Below are positions 1 through 10,290 of a stretch of DNA of 64,000 bases, one piece after another. Source of the DNA: Phymatolithon calcareum (lineage: Eukaryota; Rhodophyta; Florideophyceae; Hapalidiales); the NCBI GenBank assembly GCA_977006965.1, contig CDRMUB010000001.1, positions 124,001 to 188,000 on the forward strand. The letters run 5' to 3'. The notes beneath the pieces are model-generated. The model searched no databases. It saw nothing but the letters and a program-made list of their open reading frames with translations, and was not told where the DNA came from. A program made the position numbers and the translations under genes. Position 1 is the first letter of the stretch, and the number at the start of each line of letters is the position of its first letter.

Positions 1-2390
1 GAGCTGGAGGAGAGATTCAGGCTCTGTTATTGATATGATATTCTGGCCAACGTACTCCTCGCATTACTTGTTTTCCCGGTTTTTAAATTCGACTATGGCG
101 GAAGAGATTAAAGAGAGAACAAAAAAATATAGGACTACTTACACATGAGTATCGTAGGCTTAAGAGAAGCATAAATTTCCACCTTGCCCCAAAAGCCCTC
201 AGCACTAGGCCCTGGGCAGAAGATGCTAACAATTCTAATACAAGACATATAGAAGTACCTTTCCGCGCTTCAGACGAAATGACGAGCTCTTGCTCTACAG
301 AAAAGCAATATAGAGTTTATGATGTGAAACAAAGAGCTCTCTTGATGCATTAATAAAGAAAGAATTGTAGCCTCCCGAAATTAGGCGCAAACCGAGAAAC
401 TATGATGCTTCTTCAGGCCAGGATGAGTTTTTCTAGTCCTTTCTTAGTAAAACTATGAAACTTTAACGCTCTGAAATAGATTAAAGAAGCTAGTGTTTCA
501 TATTTCTAAGGGTGACAAATGGTGGCAAGTCGTTCATGATGGGCTGAGAAGGTCGTCTGTCCTCCCTTATGGTACCATTTTGGGGGAGAGAGTACTTGTA
601 TTCTTCATTTGCGCCCTTCTGAGTTTCCGTCTTTACAAGCGCTTTCAAATTAGCAACGATCGCGCACGAAATACATGAAGAGCGTATAATTAGTGCCAAA
701 GCAGGGGTACAACAACGAAAGCATTCTGCAGTACTTATCGAAGGGACAGAAACTTTGAGACCGATACGCGTGTGGAAGTCGTCGATTCATTTATGACCGC
801 ACAGCACACTTTATGGGAGATTGTGTTTTCGCGAAATATCTTATCTCCAGTTCTTAGACACTCTGCTCAATTATCTTAGTATGAACGGGACATGATAGCA
901 GTGGCCGGGCAAACGGGTTTCAATGGTATTGTGCGGATCATTCACATCTCGTTTAGTGTGCAACTTCGTCGATAATCAACGCCCAAGTTACTTTCGGTGT
1001 CACAAAACGGTCTATGGATGAGAATATTGTCAAGAGCTATTGCTCACAAAGGGAAGCTGTAGTAGCCTTTAGAGCACTACTGTAGTTTAAAAGTGATCAG
1101 GAGTCGAAGAAAAAAGGGCTACTAAAATTGATGTCTATTTGCAACATGCGATGAGGTGCTTTCAAAGCTGTCAAAAACGGGAACAGAACCAGGCACTAGA
1201 CGAAGAATTCCGCACGGTACGCAGGGTAGACACTATACAATTAATTCTCGTAAATTAATGTTTGAATCTTGGATACTCCATTTGCAAATTACAAGAGGCA
1301 GGCAACGGTACGGTGGCCTCTTTCCAAAGCCATGGTGCCTGCATTAATTCTATCTTGATAATGCAAAGAGTGATCTGGCGAAAATATTTGATGCATCTTT
1401 GCCAAGCATGTTGTGCGCAACGCATCAGCTCTGACATAGAGCTCCGACATAGAAGAGAATGTCAGGCTTTACTATTGATACTGCACTGTACTCTACCACC
1501 TGGGTAGCTTGTTACGTTGCATCAAAAGATGAGTCAAGATGCAAAAAACAGTCAGTGATACCAAGAAGCCGTGAAAAGCTCCAAACTAGCAAGGAGCTTT
1601 TGAATAAAGACGTTTACTGATTTTTCGGGGTGTTTCAAGAATTTTTTAATTCAACAATATACTTTACTATGGCCGAACTGCTAAGCGGACAAGATTTTTA
1701 CCAACAGCTCTCCGTGTATATCCGGATTAGAAAGCTTTCTCATTGCTCCACGCCAGAAGACACAAACTTTGTGCCACTAAGCACTATGATGTAAAAGCAT
1801 CTCCATCTGTTGATGCAAAGTATTATTGTTTCGGCCCGATTGCTTTGTACCAATCCGAAGCACCGTGCAACCAGTGCTGCTATTCTTTCCATTACTTGTG
1901 CTTTGCTTCAAATTTTGAATCACTGACGCATTTTTTTTGGCTTCGTGTCTTTGTAAATCTACAAGCATCTCTCTCAAAGACGAAAAATTGAAGGTATTCG
2001 CAGCCTCTTTGTAAAGTAACCGAGTTTAGTGTATCTTGTTCTTCCTTTTTTACTCAGACTGTTCTACTGCTGTAGTCGCTTTTGGCCCTTCTTTTATTCA
2101 AGGGAAAGTCCCCTATCTTTATGTGGGACACATCCATGAGAGTTGAAAGTAGTACGCGCCCGACAGTATTGCGGTACGAACAATCCTATCTTGAGGAATG
2201 TCGATGTGACAGAATAATCTTATTTTCCAGCAGGATACCACTATATCGCCGCCTAACATAGAAGCAGCTCTATTTCCATGATACGATTATTATTAAACCG
2301 AGGCCAATATACAGCTATCGTAGTTTTCCAAGTTTTGAACACGTCATTATCGAAGAATGCTACGTTCCTGAGAGCACTGTGTGGACGAAA
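1..2390. other. No recognisable gene
   Basis: I read both strands here and found only short open frames (up to about 82 codons) without recognisable motifs. There is no clear similarity to the repeats elsewhere in the window. It may be old, unrecognisable transposon DNA or intergenic sequence. Confidence 0.5.
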
Positions 2391-2397
2391 AAGACAA

Positions 2398-2786
2398 GTA
2401 CTGTACTCTTCCTTCAGTAATTGTGTTTTATGTACACGCTTTTGTGCAGTTACCACTTGGCCGACAGAAAGGATAGATATGATACCGTATGCGTTCGGAA
2501 AAAGCTACTGTACTGTACTGTATTGACAATTAGCACAAGCCCTTTCTCTTAGTTCCACGTGGAGTTCCGCTGTTGCTGAAGAGTGCGAAGCGATAAAGTT
2601 ATCAGATCTCTGGCGCTTTAGACAAGCAAGACACCTGCCGCAGCGCGTGCCGAGATACTGTACAGTATATAAGTTTTGTTCAGTGATCGTCAATTCAAGA
2701 CTGGAATCAAACGTCAACGACAATATGACACTACAAATGGAGATCGCATGATACAGTGCCAGCAAGCATCCTTGAAGTACTGTACA
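2398..2786 (+). promoter_or_regulatory. Candidate promoter of TLH copy A with TACTGTAC motifs
   Basis: A TATA-like box, TATATAAG, lies at 2666-2673, about 300 bases before the first ATG of the zinc-finger ORF at 2977. The motif TACTGTAC recurs around it: GTACTGTAC at 2398-2406, a run of overlapping TACTG units at 2506-2525, TACTGTACAGTA at 2656-2667 directly joined to the TATA box, and GTACTGTAC at 2778-2786. The version at the TATA box is palindromic (ACTGTACAGT), as expected for a dimeric binding protein. The motifs are seen directly. The promoter role is inference from position. Confidence 0.3.
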
Positions 2787-2976
2787 CTCAAAGGCAGCAG
2801 TCTTTATTTTTGCAGGACAACGTTTCAAATAAGCTGAGACTATTGAGCTGATATTCAGAAAGCCCTGACCGTCTACAAGTACCCGAATACTGTCAGGACT
2901 GATAACGTAAGAGCCTTATCCCACGGGCGCGATTGCTTCAGTTCTGTAGAGACTACGATCCGTTCGGAAATCAAAA

Positions 2977-3597
2977 ATGAAAGAGCTTTACTTTGCCAAA
3001 TCTCCAAGTGCAGGGGCTGTATCAAGTGACAAAATCACTTTAGAATTTACTCACTGTTATCATAACCTTTCGCTCGAGGCTCGATTTGCTCCCAATTCTG
3101 CGACTCCATTCTCTTCGATGGGAGACAAAATGAGCGATCTTGAGCTTCTCCGCTCCTACAGAATTCTTCCTACTCCGCAAATCTGTGGGTTTATTTGCGA
3201 ACCTTGCCAAACTGAGTTTTCCATGAGCTCTACACAAGCTTTTAAAAGCCATGCAAAGATCAAGCACGAGCTTCATACTGAAGCGCAGCGCAAGCTATAT
3301 GATGCACTGCTCTCGGTGAGGGGTACATTTCAGGAAGATGAGGTAGCTGTGGCGCTCTACCGAGGCAGGACTTCCGTGTTGACTCCGCTTCCGAAACTAC
3401 CCGGTTTGAGAGTTGAGCAAACTAGAAGATGTCATCTGTGCCCCGCTCTCTTCAAGTCCCTGAGGTGCTTTACATCTCATCTGAAAGAAAAGCATAGTGT
3501 ACCTTGCGGTTTCGCAAGCTATTGGAGTAACGCAACTTTTGTAAGCGCTCAGTCTCTCTCAAAAAAGAAGGGACAAGAATGTATTTTCCGGTCTTGA
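2977..3597 (+). pseudogene. TLH copy A, N-terminal C2H2 zinc-finger part
   Basis: This 206-codon ORF starts at the ATG at 2977. It carries two C2H2 fingers: Cys74/Cys77 with His92/His97, and Cys152/Cys155 with His168/His173. The arrangement, two fingers separated by a mostly helical spacer, resembles the OrsD-type zinc-finger region that precedes RecQ helicases in fungal telomere-linked helicase proteins. The reading continues after a one-base frameshift near 3575-3580 in the next ORF, so this is the N terminus of one long broken gene and not a free zinc-finger protein. DNA binding is the expected role. It is the only copy of this N-terminal part that I can find in the window. Confidence 0.6.
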
Positions 3598-4394
3598 TCG
3601 AGAGCGAGCCCCAAGCATCCCGTGCTTCAACCGAAGATTCCGGCGTACGAGAGAAGCTACAGAGCTATGATCCTGCGAGTGTCTTAGTTATTGCAAACAC
3701 GCCGCAGTACCAGCGCCATCACAGTCCGTTTGTGTTACTCGCAAAGCCCCACGAGCGTCTGAAAAACTATAACATGGACATAGAAGGCGCGGTTGCTCTA
3801 CTCGCCGGCTACACTGACCTGCCCGCAGGACTTTCACAATCAGCTGTTCTCGCAATTCGAAATTCACTGAGGACTTACTACGATGAGGCCAAGTCTCTTG
3901 AAAAAATAGGAAATCTATTTTCTGGAACCTACCTCGAGATTGCAACATTAGGATCGACAGAGTGGACTAAGCATTTCACTTTCCTGGAAGACAAATCTGC
4001 TGGAGGCACACTGGAAAATTATCTACAACACACGACGAATCTCCTGCTCATGGCCTGCAGAGAGTTCCTTGATAAGGAGAGCGTAGAAGAAAGCTGCTTT
4101 CCGTCGATTCCCATGTCGGATCGTCAGAAGGCCTTCGCGAACGTACTCGTAATGGAAGCATCTAATGGCCACTTGAACACAACCAAGTATATTCACGATT
4201 TTCTGTTCAGTCTTTTTTTCGAAGAAGGAACCCTGAATGAAGGCCCTTCAAACCTTTTCATGTACGCCTACGCAACATGCATCTGTGTCACAGAAAATGA
4301 AGGCGATCTACCAAGATTTCGTCTTGGCACTGAGGTGTCGTCAATAATTTCGGGCCCCGTCATTTCGTGTCTTGTTTTGCATGGATGGCGGTAA
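3579..4394 (+). pseudogene. TLH copy A, central region part 1
   Basis: This is a 271-codon continuation of the zinc-finger ORF in another frame. It holds no catalytic motif I know, but it corresponds in position and length to the long region between the zinc fingers and the helicase in OrsD/RecQ-type proteins. It overlaps the next ORF by about 28 bases. That overlap marks a second one-base frameshift near 4370, because the sense of the protein clearly passes from one frame to the other. No introns are needed to explain the breaks. Confidence 0.5.
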
Positions 4395-5785
4395 AGGTGT
4401 ACAACACGCTGGATACGGAAGATGATGCGCTCTGTCTCGTCAAAAAGCTGCTCCAATTTGGTGCAAAAAGCGGTGTTTGCATGCTCTCTGATCTACGCTC
4501 CCAATGCCGCCGCCTTCGAGAAACGGAGATGGAAAAAATTACTTATACCGTTTGCGATCATCCCGATCACGTCAATTGCGGGTTTATCAATGGGATCGAG
4601 GTCAGTGCAGCTCAAGTCGGAGAGGTCCTAAAGCGTATTCAACGAAAGATTTACCTGGAGATATTTGGAACGTTCGGGTTATTGAAAGGAAAACTGCCAA
4701 CTCCAAAGTTCAGAGAGAAACAAAGAGACATGGTTCACCGAATCTCTGAGAAGAAAACGGGATACTCCTTTAAGTCAGACCCCCGCAACAAGCAGTTTAT
4801 TCAATTTTGTAATGATTGGGTTTTAAGCTCCGGAGTCTTGTCCTTGTCTGAGTCTGAGTTGCACAACTGGACAAGGAAGACAGACAGAGTTGCTGAGTAC
4901 CTCGTCTGTGCGATGCATATTTCTGGTGGGGCTCCAGGAAGAGGAACAAAGTTTGGCGTCAACAGTGTTATTACCAAGCCATGCGGAAGAAGGACTGTTT
5001 TCTTTGTGGGATCAGAGTGCATCTTGGCACCCTACTATAGCAAAATGAGCGTGCTTATAATGGGAGCTGTCAATTTCCTAACTCGTCACTTGGATGCCGA
5101 GACAACATTCCTCGTCAAGTCGTATTTGCTGCTCGTACACTATGTTGTTTGCTTATTCCGTAACTCGCAAGACGAGAAGAAGGCAACCACTCAAGGAGAA
5201 TCGGGAGACAACGTGGTCATCGAGAAGATAAACAGCCGTTGGACTCTTCTGTGCGCTGATACGATGCTGCCGAGGCAGGTTGCGCACGTAATGAATAAGC
5301 TTTTAGAAGAGCTTGAATTTCCGCTTTCATTCAGTGATTGCAGACAATGGCAAAGGGGTTACGCGAAATACAGAGGAAGTGTTGCTGTTCGGGCTGCAAT
5401 GAATCTTGCTGCCGGTGCTAAGACATCAAATATTTCCGAGAAAGACTTTCAAGAAGCGGCAATACTACAAGGTGGTCATTTCGTACATGCTGTTGAAGCA
5501 TTTTATGCCCGCGTTGAGGATTCGTTTCAAGGAACGAGTGGAAAGAACACTGCTCTAGACATGCGTATGTTTCAAAAAGCATTCCATGACTGCCATGTTG
5601 ACCTGAGAGTTCGAAAGCCCTCATTGCCGACTTTGGGAGTACAAGGTGATGCTCGAAATAACGAGGCGAAAATAGCTTTTAAAGAGCTTGCCACTGCCGT
5701 ACAAAAGAACACGGAAGCCGTCATTTCATCCATGAGTGAGAGTCGAACCCTGCCAACAGGGCTGAATTATGAACACCATCAATGA
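4367..5785 (+). pseudogene. TLH copy A, central region part 2
   Basis: This is the longest ORF of the copy (472 codons). It includes GGAPGRGTKFG at residues 187-197, preceded by a hydrophobic stretch. That matches the conserved GG-P-RG-E segment I associate with the pre-helicase region of fungal telomere-linked helicases. Further on are a segment beginning MLPRQVAHVMNKLLEEL and a GGHFVHAVEAFYAR segment, again in the family's order. Near the end, SRTLPTGLNYE is the point where homology to copy B starts. Shorter copies of the last part occur at 40.07-40.48 and 43.78-44.19 kb. The ORF ends by frameshift or stop at 5785, before the helicase. Confidence 0.6.
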
Positions 5786-6444
5786 AACCAATAAGGATGG
5801 AGAAGCCAAAGAGTATCTTCGTCGTGCCGTACAAGCCATCGGATAATTTGAAGAAATCAAAATGCTTGGGGAGATCGGGACAATGTCGCTTGCTCATGCT
5901 CAAGTACCCGCTGTGGCGACAGCATCAAGGGATCTTTTCGAGACCGGAGAGTAAGCTCAAATAGCTTCCATGGATCTGGACGATAAAATTGGTCAGCGAT
6001 CCGACGTTTAATGCAGCTCAAGCGCTGCAAAAGGCTTGCTCTCTGCCGAACGTTAAATTTCGAAGCCATGAGTAGGAACTGGCTATGAATGCTGTCTATC
6101 GAAAGACCAAGGATCTCGCGATAATTCTCGGGACTGGTTCAGGAAAAACAGCCGTCGCTCTGAGTCCCATATTGTTTGAGAGGATGATAACGGTATGGAT
6201 CTCACTACTGAAGGAGCTTCGTCAAGAATGCAGAAAACGGTTCGAGTCGGTAGGAGTTCAGACTCTAAGCTTTCATGAGGTGTCACAAAACCAATTCGGG
6301 GAGAGCAGAGGTATAATTCTTGTCTCTCCAGAAGATCTTCCAGGGCGAGCGTTCACGGAAATAATGAGAAGTTTTGCATGCGCAAGGAACAGAGTACGTC
6401 GCATCATTGTCGATGAGGCTCATGAGTTCCCAATGTCTGACTGA
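5786..6444 (+). pseudogene. TLH copy A, helicase domain 1 (RecQ-type)
   Basis: Helicase core of the broken gene. Walker A is intact as LGTGSGKT (residues 15-22 of the ORF starting at 6085), and motif II is VDEAHEF near residue 109. Between them are motif Ia/Ib-like segments. This fits a superfamily 2 RecQ-type DNA helicase, which unwinds DNA using ATP. The stretch 5786-6084 is in a different frame and holds stops, but aligns with the open sequence of copy B. The ORF stops right after FPMSD, where copy B continues with SFRNCMQACK. About 840 bases containing the second RecA-like domain are missing, so this copy cannot make a working helicase. Confidence 0.65.
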
Positions 6445-7310
6445 GTTCATACACCGAGAACGATCAATTAAGGGAGACTAGATTCAGGATTGCTGATGTG
6501 GACAGAGACCAGACATCACAAGATTTAATTTTCTTACGGGCAAATTGTGAAGCGCTTCGCGGACTCTGCTCCTTCTGCATTGTTCAGGACTGGTTGGACA
6601 AGAAACAGTTTCAGCTGAGGAGTTACGAGCACAGTTCTGACAATTGCATCAAATTCAAGGCTTGTGAGAAGAAGCCGAATCACTCAAAATGCATTCGCTG
6701 CTTGACCTTCACGGTCATAGGCTCCAGACACACTGCCAGCAGCTGCCCAGTGCTTCAAGGTCCATCTCCCCGTGGACTTCGTTGCTGTGTCGGGTGCTTT
6801 TTGTATTTGTACAACGGCGCACGCATTCATTTGAACAATAACTACAGCAAGAGCTGTGTCTTCAATTCCGAGACAATGTTCGTTATGAGTGTATGGGGCA
6901 AGAGTAATGAAGCCCTACGAGAAAGGATTACAGAAGAGCTACTAGGTAGAGGAGATGGCTGGGCTGCTGAGAAGCTCGGAGACTGGCTTGTCAGAGACAG
7001 AATTGGAAAACCCTGTGGCATTCTGAAATCTTTTAGGTGGGTTTTGAAAGAAATGGGCCTCTTTCTACATTAAATCAATTTCCATGTCATCGTCGTTCTC
7101 CTGGTACACTCGTTCCAAGATTAAAGGTCTGCGTACAAGTCACATTCCAAAGTACTGGCCGAAGACAATATCACTCTTAGGCATGTCATGCCACTTGGTC
7201 TGTCTTTTATATCCACGACTCCTGGAAAGTTGTTCGTCTCGCTTCTCAAAATTTTTACAGAGCAACACCCTTCGGCAATGTTCATACTTTGAATGTTTCT
7301 TTACCTCTTC
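6445..7310 (+). pseudogene. TLH copy A, Cys/His-rich C-terminal part
   Basis: The tail of the gene, with an open frame at 6498-7073 (191 codons). It contains several Cys pairs (CIRC, CCVGC) and a spaced His/Cys pattern (SRHTASSCP), suggesting zinc-binding knuckles like those at the C terminus of OrsD/RecQ-type proteins. Copies of this tail are the most common TLH fragments in the window (near 9, 37, 42, 49.5, 56 and 63 kb). The DNA remains alignable with copy B to about 7310, beyond the last open codon, so the repeat includes 3' sequence after the protein. Confidence 0.6.
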
Positions 7311-7560
7311 GTAACTATGCCTTTGTCCGCTTGTGTTAATGCTTTTCTCAATTGTTCCTTATCTCTGAGAGAATTGGTCTCTGCAATATTGCCCTTCGAA
7401 AGTCCTTTGAAAGAAAGCCCGTAGAGTCTAGATCCGCTCAGAGTGTCTAGGCCTGCAAGCACTTTGAATCTTTGAAAGCTGACTTCTCTATATAGCGTGG
7501 TTTTCTGTGCACATGCTTTGGAGAGCCAGAGATCACATGTTGGTACACTACAAGTCATTT

Positions 7561-8900
7561 TAAAGTTCGTAGCTCGACAAAATGGCACTGAAGCGAAGGA
7601 CCTCTACCGGAAAGCCCGATCATCCCACTCATCGGAAGACTGGGGTCGTTGCCAAGAGTGTAATTATCAAATTAGAGCCTTGGTGAGTAAGAGGAGGAAA
7701 GAGCAGCACCAAGAATACATCCCCGAGCTCAAGGAGAATGATGGAACAAGATGACAGAAAGCCCGATGAATTGTGCTAAATTCTCCGCGCACATTTCCTA
7801 GACATGCCGACATTCTACTTCCTTGAGGGCATGAGGAGAAGAATTGCAACAGCTATCCTAAAAACTCTCAAAAAAAGGCAACTGGCTTTAAAAAGATGAA
7901 GACTGAAATGCTTAAATTCGAAATATCACTTAAAGCTGAAGTGTTTACAGCCTTTTGGGAGGCCTCTGGGAAGTGTGAGGACACGTCTCTGCACTGGTAT
8001 AATACACTCCACGTCCTATTAAAAATGAAGGGGACTCACAAAGACCACAGATACGTACGTCCGATTTCTCTGCTGAGCCACTGAGGAAAATTTTTGAAAC
8101 AGCAATAGACATGATGCTGCCCACTGTATACTCAAACCACAACTATCAGCTTGGGTTCCAAATGGGAAAGAGAACTGAAGTGGCTATTTTAGGATCTACT
8201 AAGCTAATAAAAGATGATCAGAGGTGGGTAGCAGTATTGGCCCCTAAGGCTGCCTACGACACAACTCCGAGAGCACACTTGGTAAACAGAATGAGACAAG
8301 TACTACTCTAGAACATCTGCGCAATGGCCGAGGCGCCCCTCACACTGTCCTCGGTTGCCAAATGTGGTGCTGCGAACAGAAACTAGTTTGTAGTGCATAG
8401 AGAGGTACCACAAAGGTTTCCTCTCATCTAAGCCTCTACAACATCGTCATGGATGAATTCTCTGAGCAAATGAGCTGGGTGTCAACGATTTGTTGTGTAG
8501 CAATGCCTGTGGAGCGGGAGGTGATGTCCCTAGGAGAATTTGGTCATCTGGAAGAAGATGGAAAGAATGTCGACTCAATCTCGTCGAACTTCTTCCATGC
8601 GTTTTGAAAACTGATTTATGAAGAGTTTGGACTTAGAAGTGACCACTGCGGTACGCCTTTGTCCACATAAGGCCATTTTTTTCAGTAGCTTTGATGGTCG
8701 GCACCCAGGACGGTGTCAGGAATGTCTCTGCAATTACACATGGCTGTGGTGGGAGTACCTGTAAAATTCTTTTCTCGCAAGCCTGCAATTTTTTTTCCTC
8801 GTTGTTAGATCTCTGGCGATGCTTGAGAAAAGAACAAGTGTAGATGCACTAACACAAGAGGATACAGGCAGGGTCTCGAAGAAGCAGAGTTGAAAAGATA
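7561..8900 (+). pseudogene. Non-LTR (LINE-like) retrotransposon fragment, reverse transcriptase
   Basis: Pieces of one protein can be read across several frames. At 7570-7755 is a basic segment typical of the linker before a LINE reverse transcriptase (SSEDWGRCQECNYQIRALVS). At 7896-8084 comes the start of the RT domain, ending in RPISLLS. At 8111-8311 is YQLGFQMGKRTEVAIL followed by the aspartate region. At 8400-8610 are a degraded VPQ-SPL segment, YNIVMDEFSEQM-like residues and LEEDGKNVDSIS. Many stops and frameshifts make it inactive. The stretch 7310-7560 between TLH copy A and this fragment is not recognised. The part from about 8370 onward is duplicated in inverted orientation at the window's right end. 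Confidence 0.6.
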
Positions 8901-9772
8901 TACGACAAGTCTAGATAGTCTCGAAGAAGGTTGTTTAGTAAAAATTTCGATAATCATGACGAACAACGTTCAAGGACTTCATCATTTAAGAGACAGACCC
9001 AATAGAATTAGATGCATGAGAGAGACCTTGAACATTATTCCGCTGTAGAGTAAATTAATGTTTTCCCAGTACTTCGGACTGTGATTGCAATGCAGAACTT
9101 TTTTCTTAGAAGAAGTGTATTTGGAACCTAAAGACAACATGCAAACTGATATTCTGTAGAACGAGGCACATTCTCTTCAAAACCTACATAAAAGCTTTCA
9201 GAATTTCGCACAGCTTACTTACTCTTTTTCTGACAAGCCAGTGTTAAAACGTCTCATCGGTCCAGTCATCTCCTCCACCAAGTAGCTCATCTATAATCTC
9301 TCTTACCCCATACGCTCATAACCAGCATTGTGGCAGACTTCAAGCCACAACTATTGCTGCAGTTTTGTTCAAATGAATTCATTCGCCGTTGTATAAATTC
9401 AAAATCCTCCGACACAGCATTGAAGTCCACTGGGAAATGGACCTTAAGGAACTGAACAGCTGCTGGCATTTCAGCTGGAGCCTATGGCCGTGAACGTGAA
9501 ATAGAGAAAGAATTTTGTGTGGTACGGATTTATTTCTTCTCGGTGGAACATTGGTGCAGGACTGAGACTCGCGCAGGTCGCACAGAAGACGACTACTCAA
9601 CTCAAGACAGAGACAAGACGAGCACAAGCTTTCGTTATTTCCTTTGCAAGGGCAGCTAGTTCAATTGTGCTTTCCTTGCTCGCTCCAGCTTTTAGAGCAC
9701 TAGAAAGAGCCTTTTGCTGTCACCTATACGTGTACAGCATACAGAACTAAGTCCTGCATATCGATTTTTCGA
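8370..9772 (+). repeat. Left arm of long inverted duplication
   Basis: This segment matches the reverse complement of 62331-64000 over nearly its whole length. It includes LINE RT sequence (+), a TLH tail piece (-) and the last bases of a pogo/Tigger transposase (9740-9772). Examples of shared strings are GTTTGTAGTGCATAG near 8390 and TATCGA-TCGATATGCAGGACTT near 9750. The left arm lacks about 300 bases present in the right arm around 62.57-62.88 kb, near position 9500. The right arm runs into the window edge, so the full length is unknown. Confidence 0.8.
8905..9745 (-). pseudogene. TLH piece D, C-terminal tail
   Basis: Antisense copy of the Cys/His-rich TLH tail. Readable segments on the minus strand include FNAVSEDFEFIQRRMNSFEQ, CSNSCGLKSATMLVMSVWGK and, near 9540-9620, CLELSSRLLCDLRES. 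These match piece C at 62.4-63.2 kb and the tails of copies A and B. Stops and an internal deletion near 9500 make it non-functional. It directly follows LINE sequence in the opposite orientation. Confidence 0.65.
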
Positions 9773-10032
9773 TAGTGTACACAAAATATTTTAAAAAAAG
9801 TTCTTATCCGGCTTTACTACAGTAACTAAAACACATACACGCTACACGCAAAATTCTCAATGTTAAGTGATCTTCTTTCCTTTTCGCCATAAACACTGAG
9901 CATGGGTACATGCAAAAACATAGAAGAAGTGGCATGGCTCAAGGCACCACAAAATGAATAAAGGTCTTGTACAAGAATGTGGATATTCCGATGCCGTTTT
10001 GAGTAGAAGAAACATGGTAACTCTAAACAAAG

Positions 10033-10290
10033 CTGATGATCTGGGGGGTACGGGTAGCAGATGTTCTGTTCTTGTTGTGAAGGGATGTCGGGCTGCTCGC
10101 TTGCCTTGTGAAGCTGCTACGTTAATGTAAATTCAGTACTTTTTTCGCGGCTCAGCTGCTGCCCTGTTGTTTTTTCAGTAACGAGCTCGCGCTGGTATGC
10201 ACGACAGTGGTGATCTGCATATATTGGGTACCGAATAGAAATATTCCTCTATATATATCACGGTATACAAAAGCATTTATTTCCGTTCAC
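10033..10290 (+). repeat. TATA-containing repeat P, copy 1
   Basis: About 230-260 bases shared with 37652-38091, with an internal deletion in this copy. The best match is the stretch beginning TTGTTGTGAAGGGAT and running through GGGCTGCTCGCTTGCCTTGT to GTATACAAAAGCATTTATT. It includes an AT-rich box (TATATATATCACGGTATAC). The other copy lies just downstream of TLH copy B, so this may be a terminal part of the TLH repeat or an independent short element. Confidence 0.6.

Noticed and set aside
3560-3600. Spliced junction between the zinc-finger ORF and the next ORF
   Set aside because: The two frames overlap and the protein sense continues without a gap, which fits a one-base frameshift better than an intron.
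6445-6500. An intron explaining the loss of the second helicase domain in copy A
   Set aside because: The join lacks any intervening sequence; copy B contains the domain as coding sequence, so it is a deletion in copy A.
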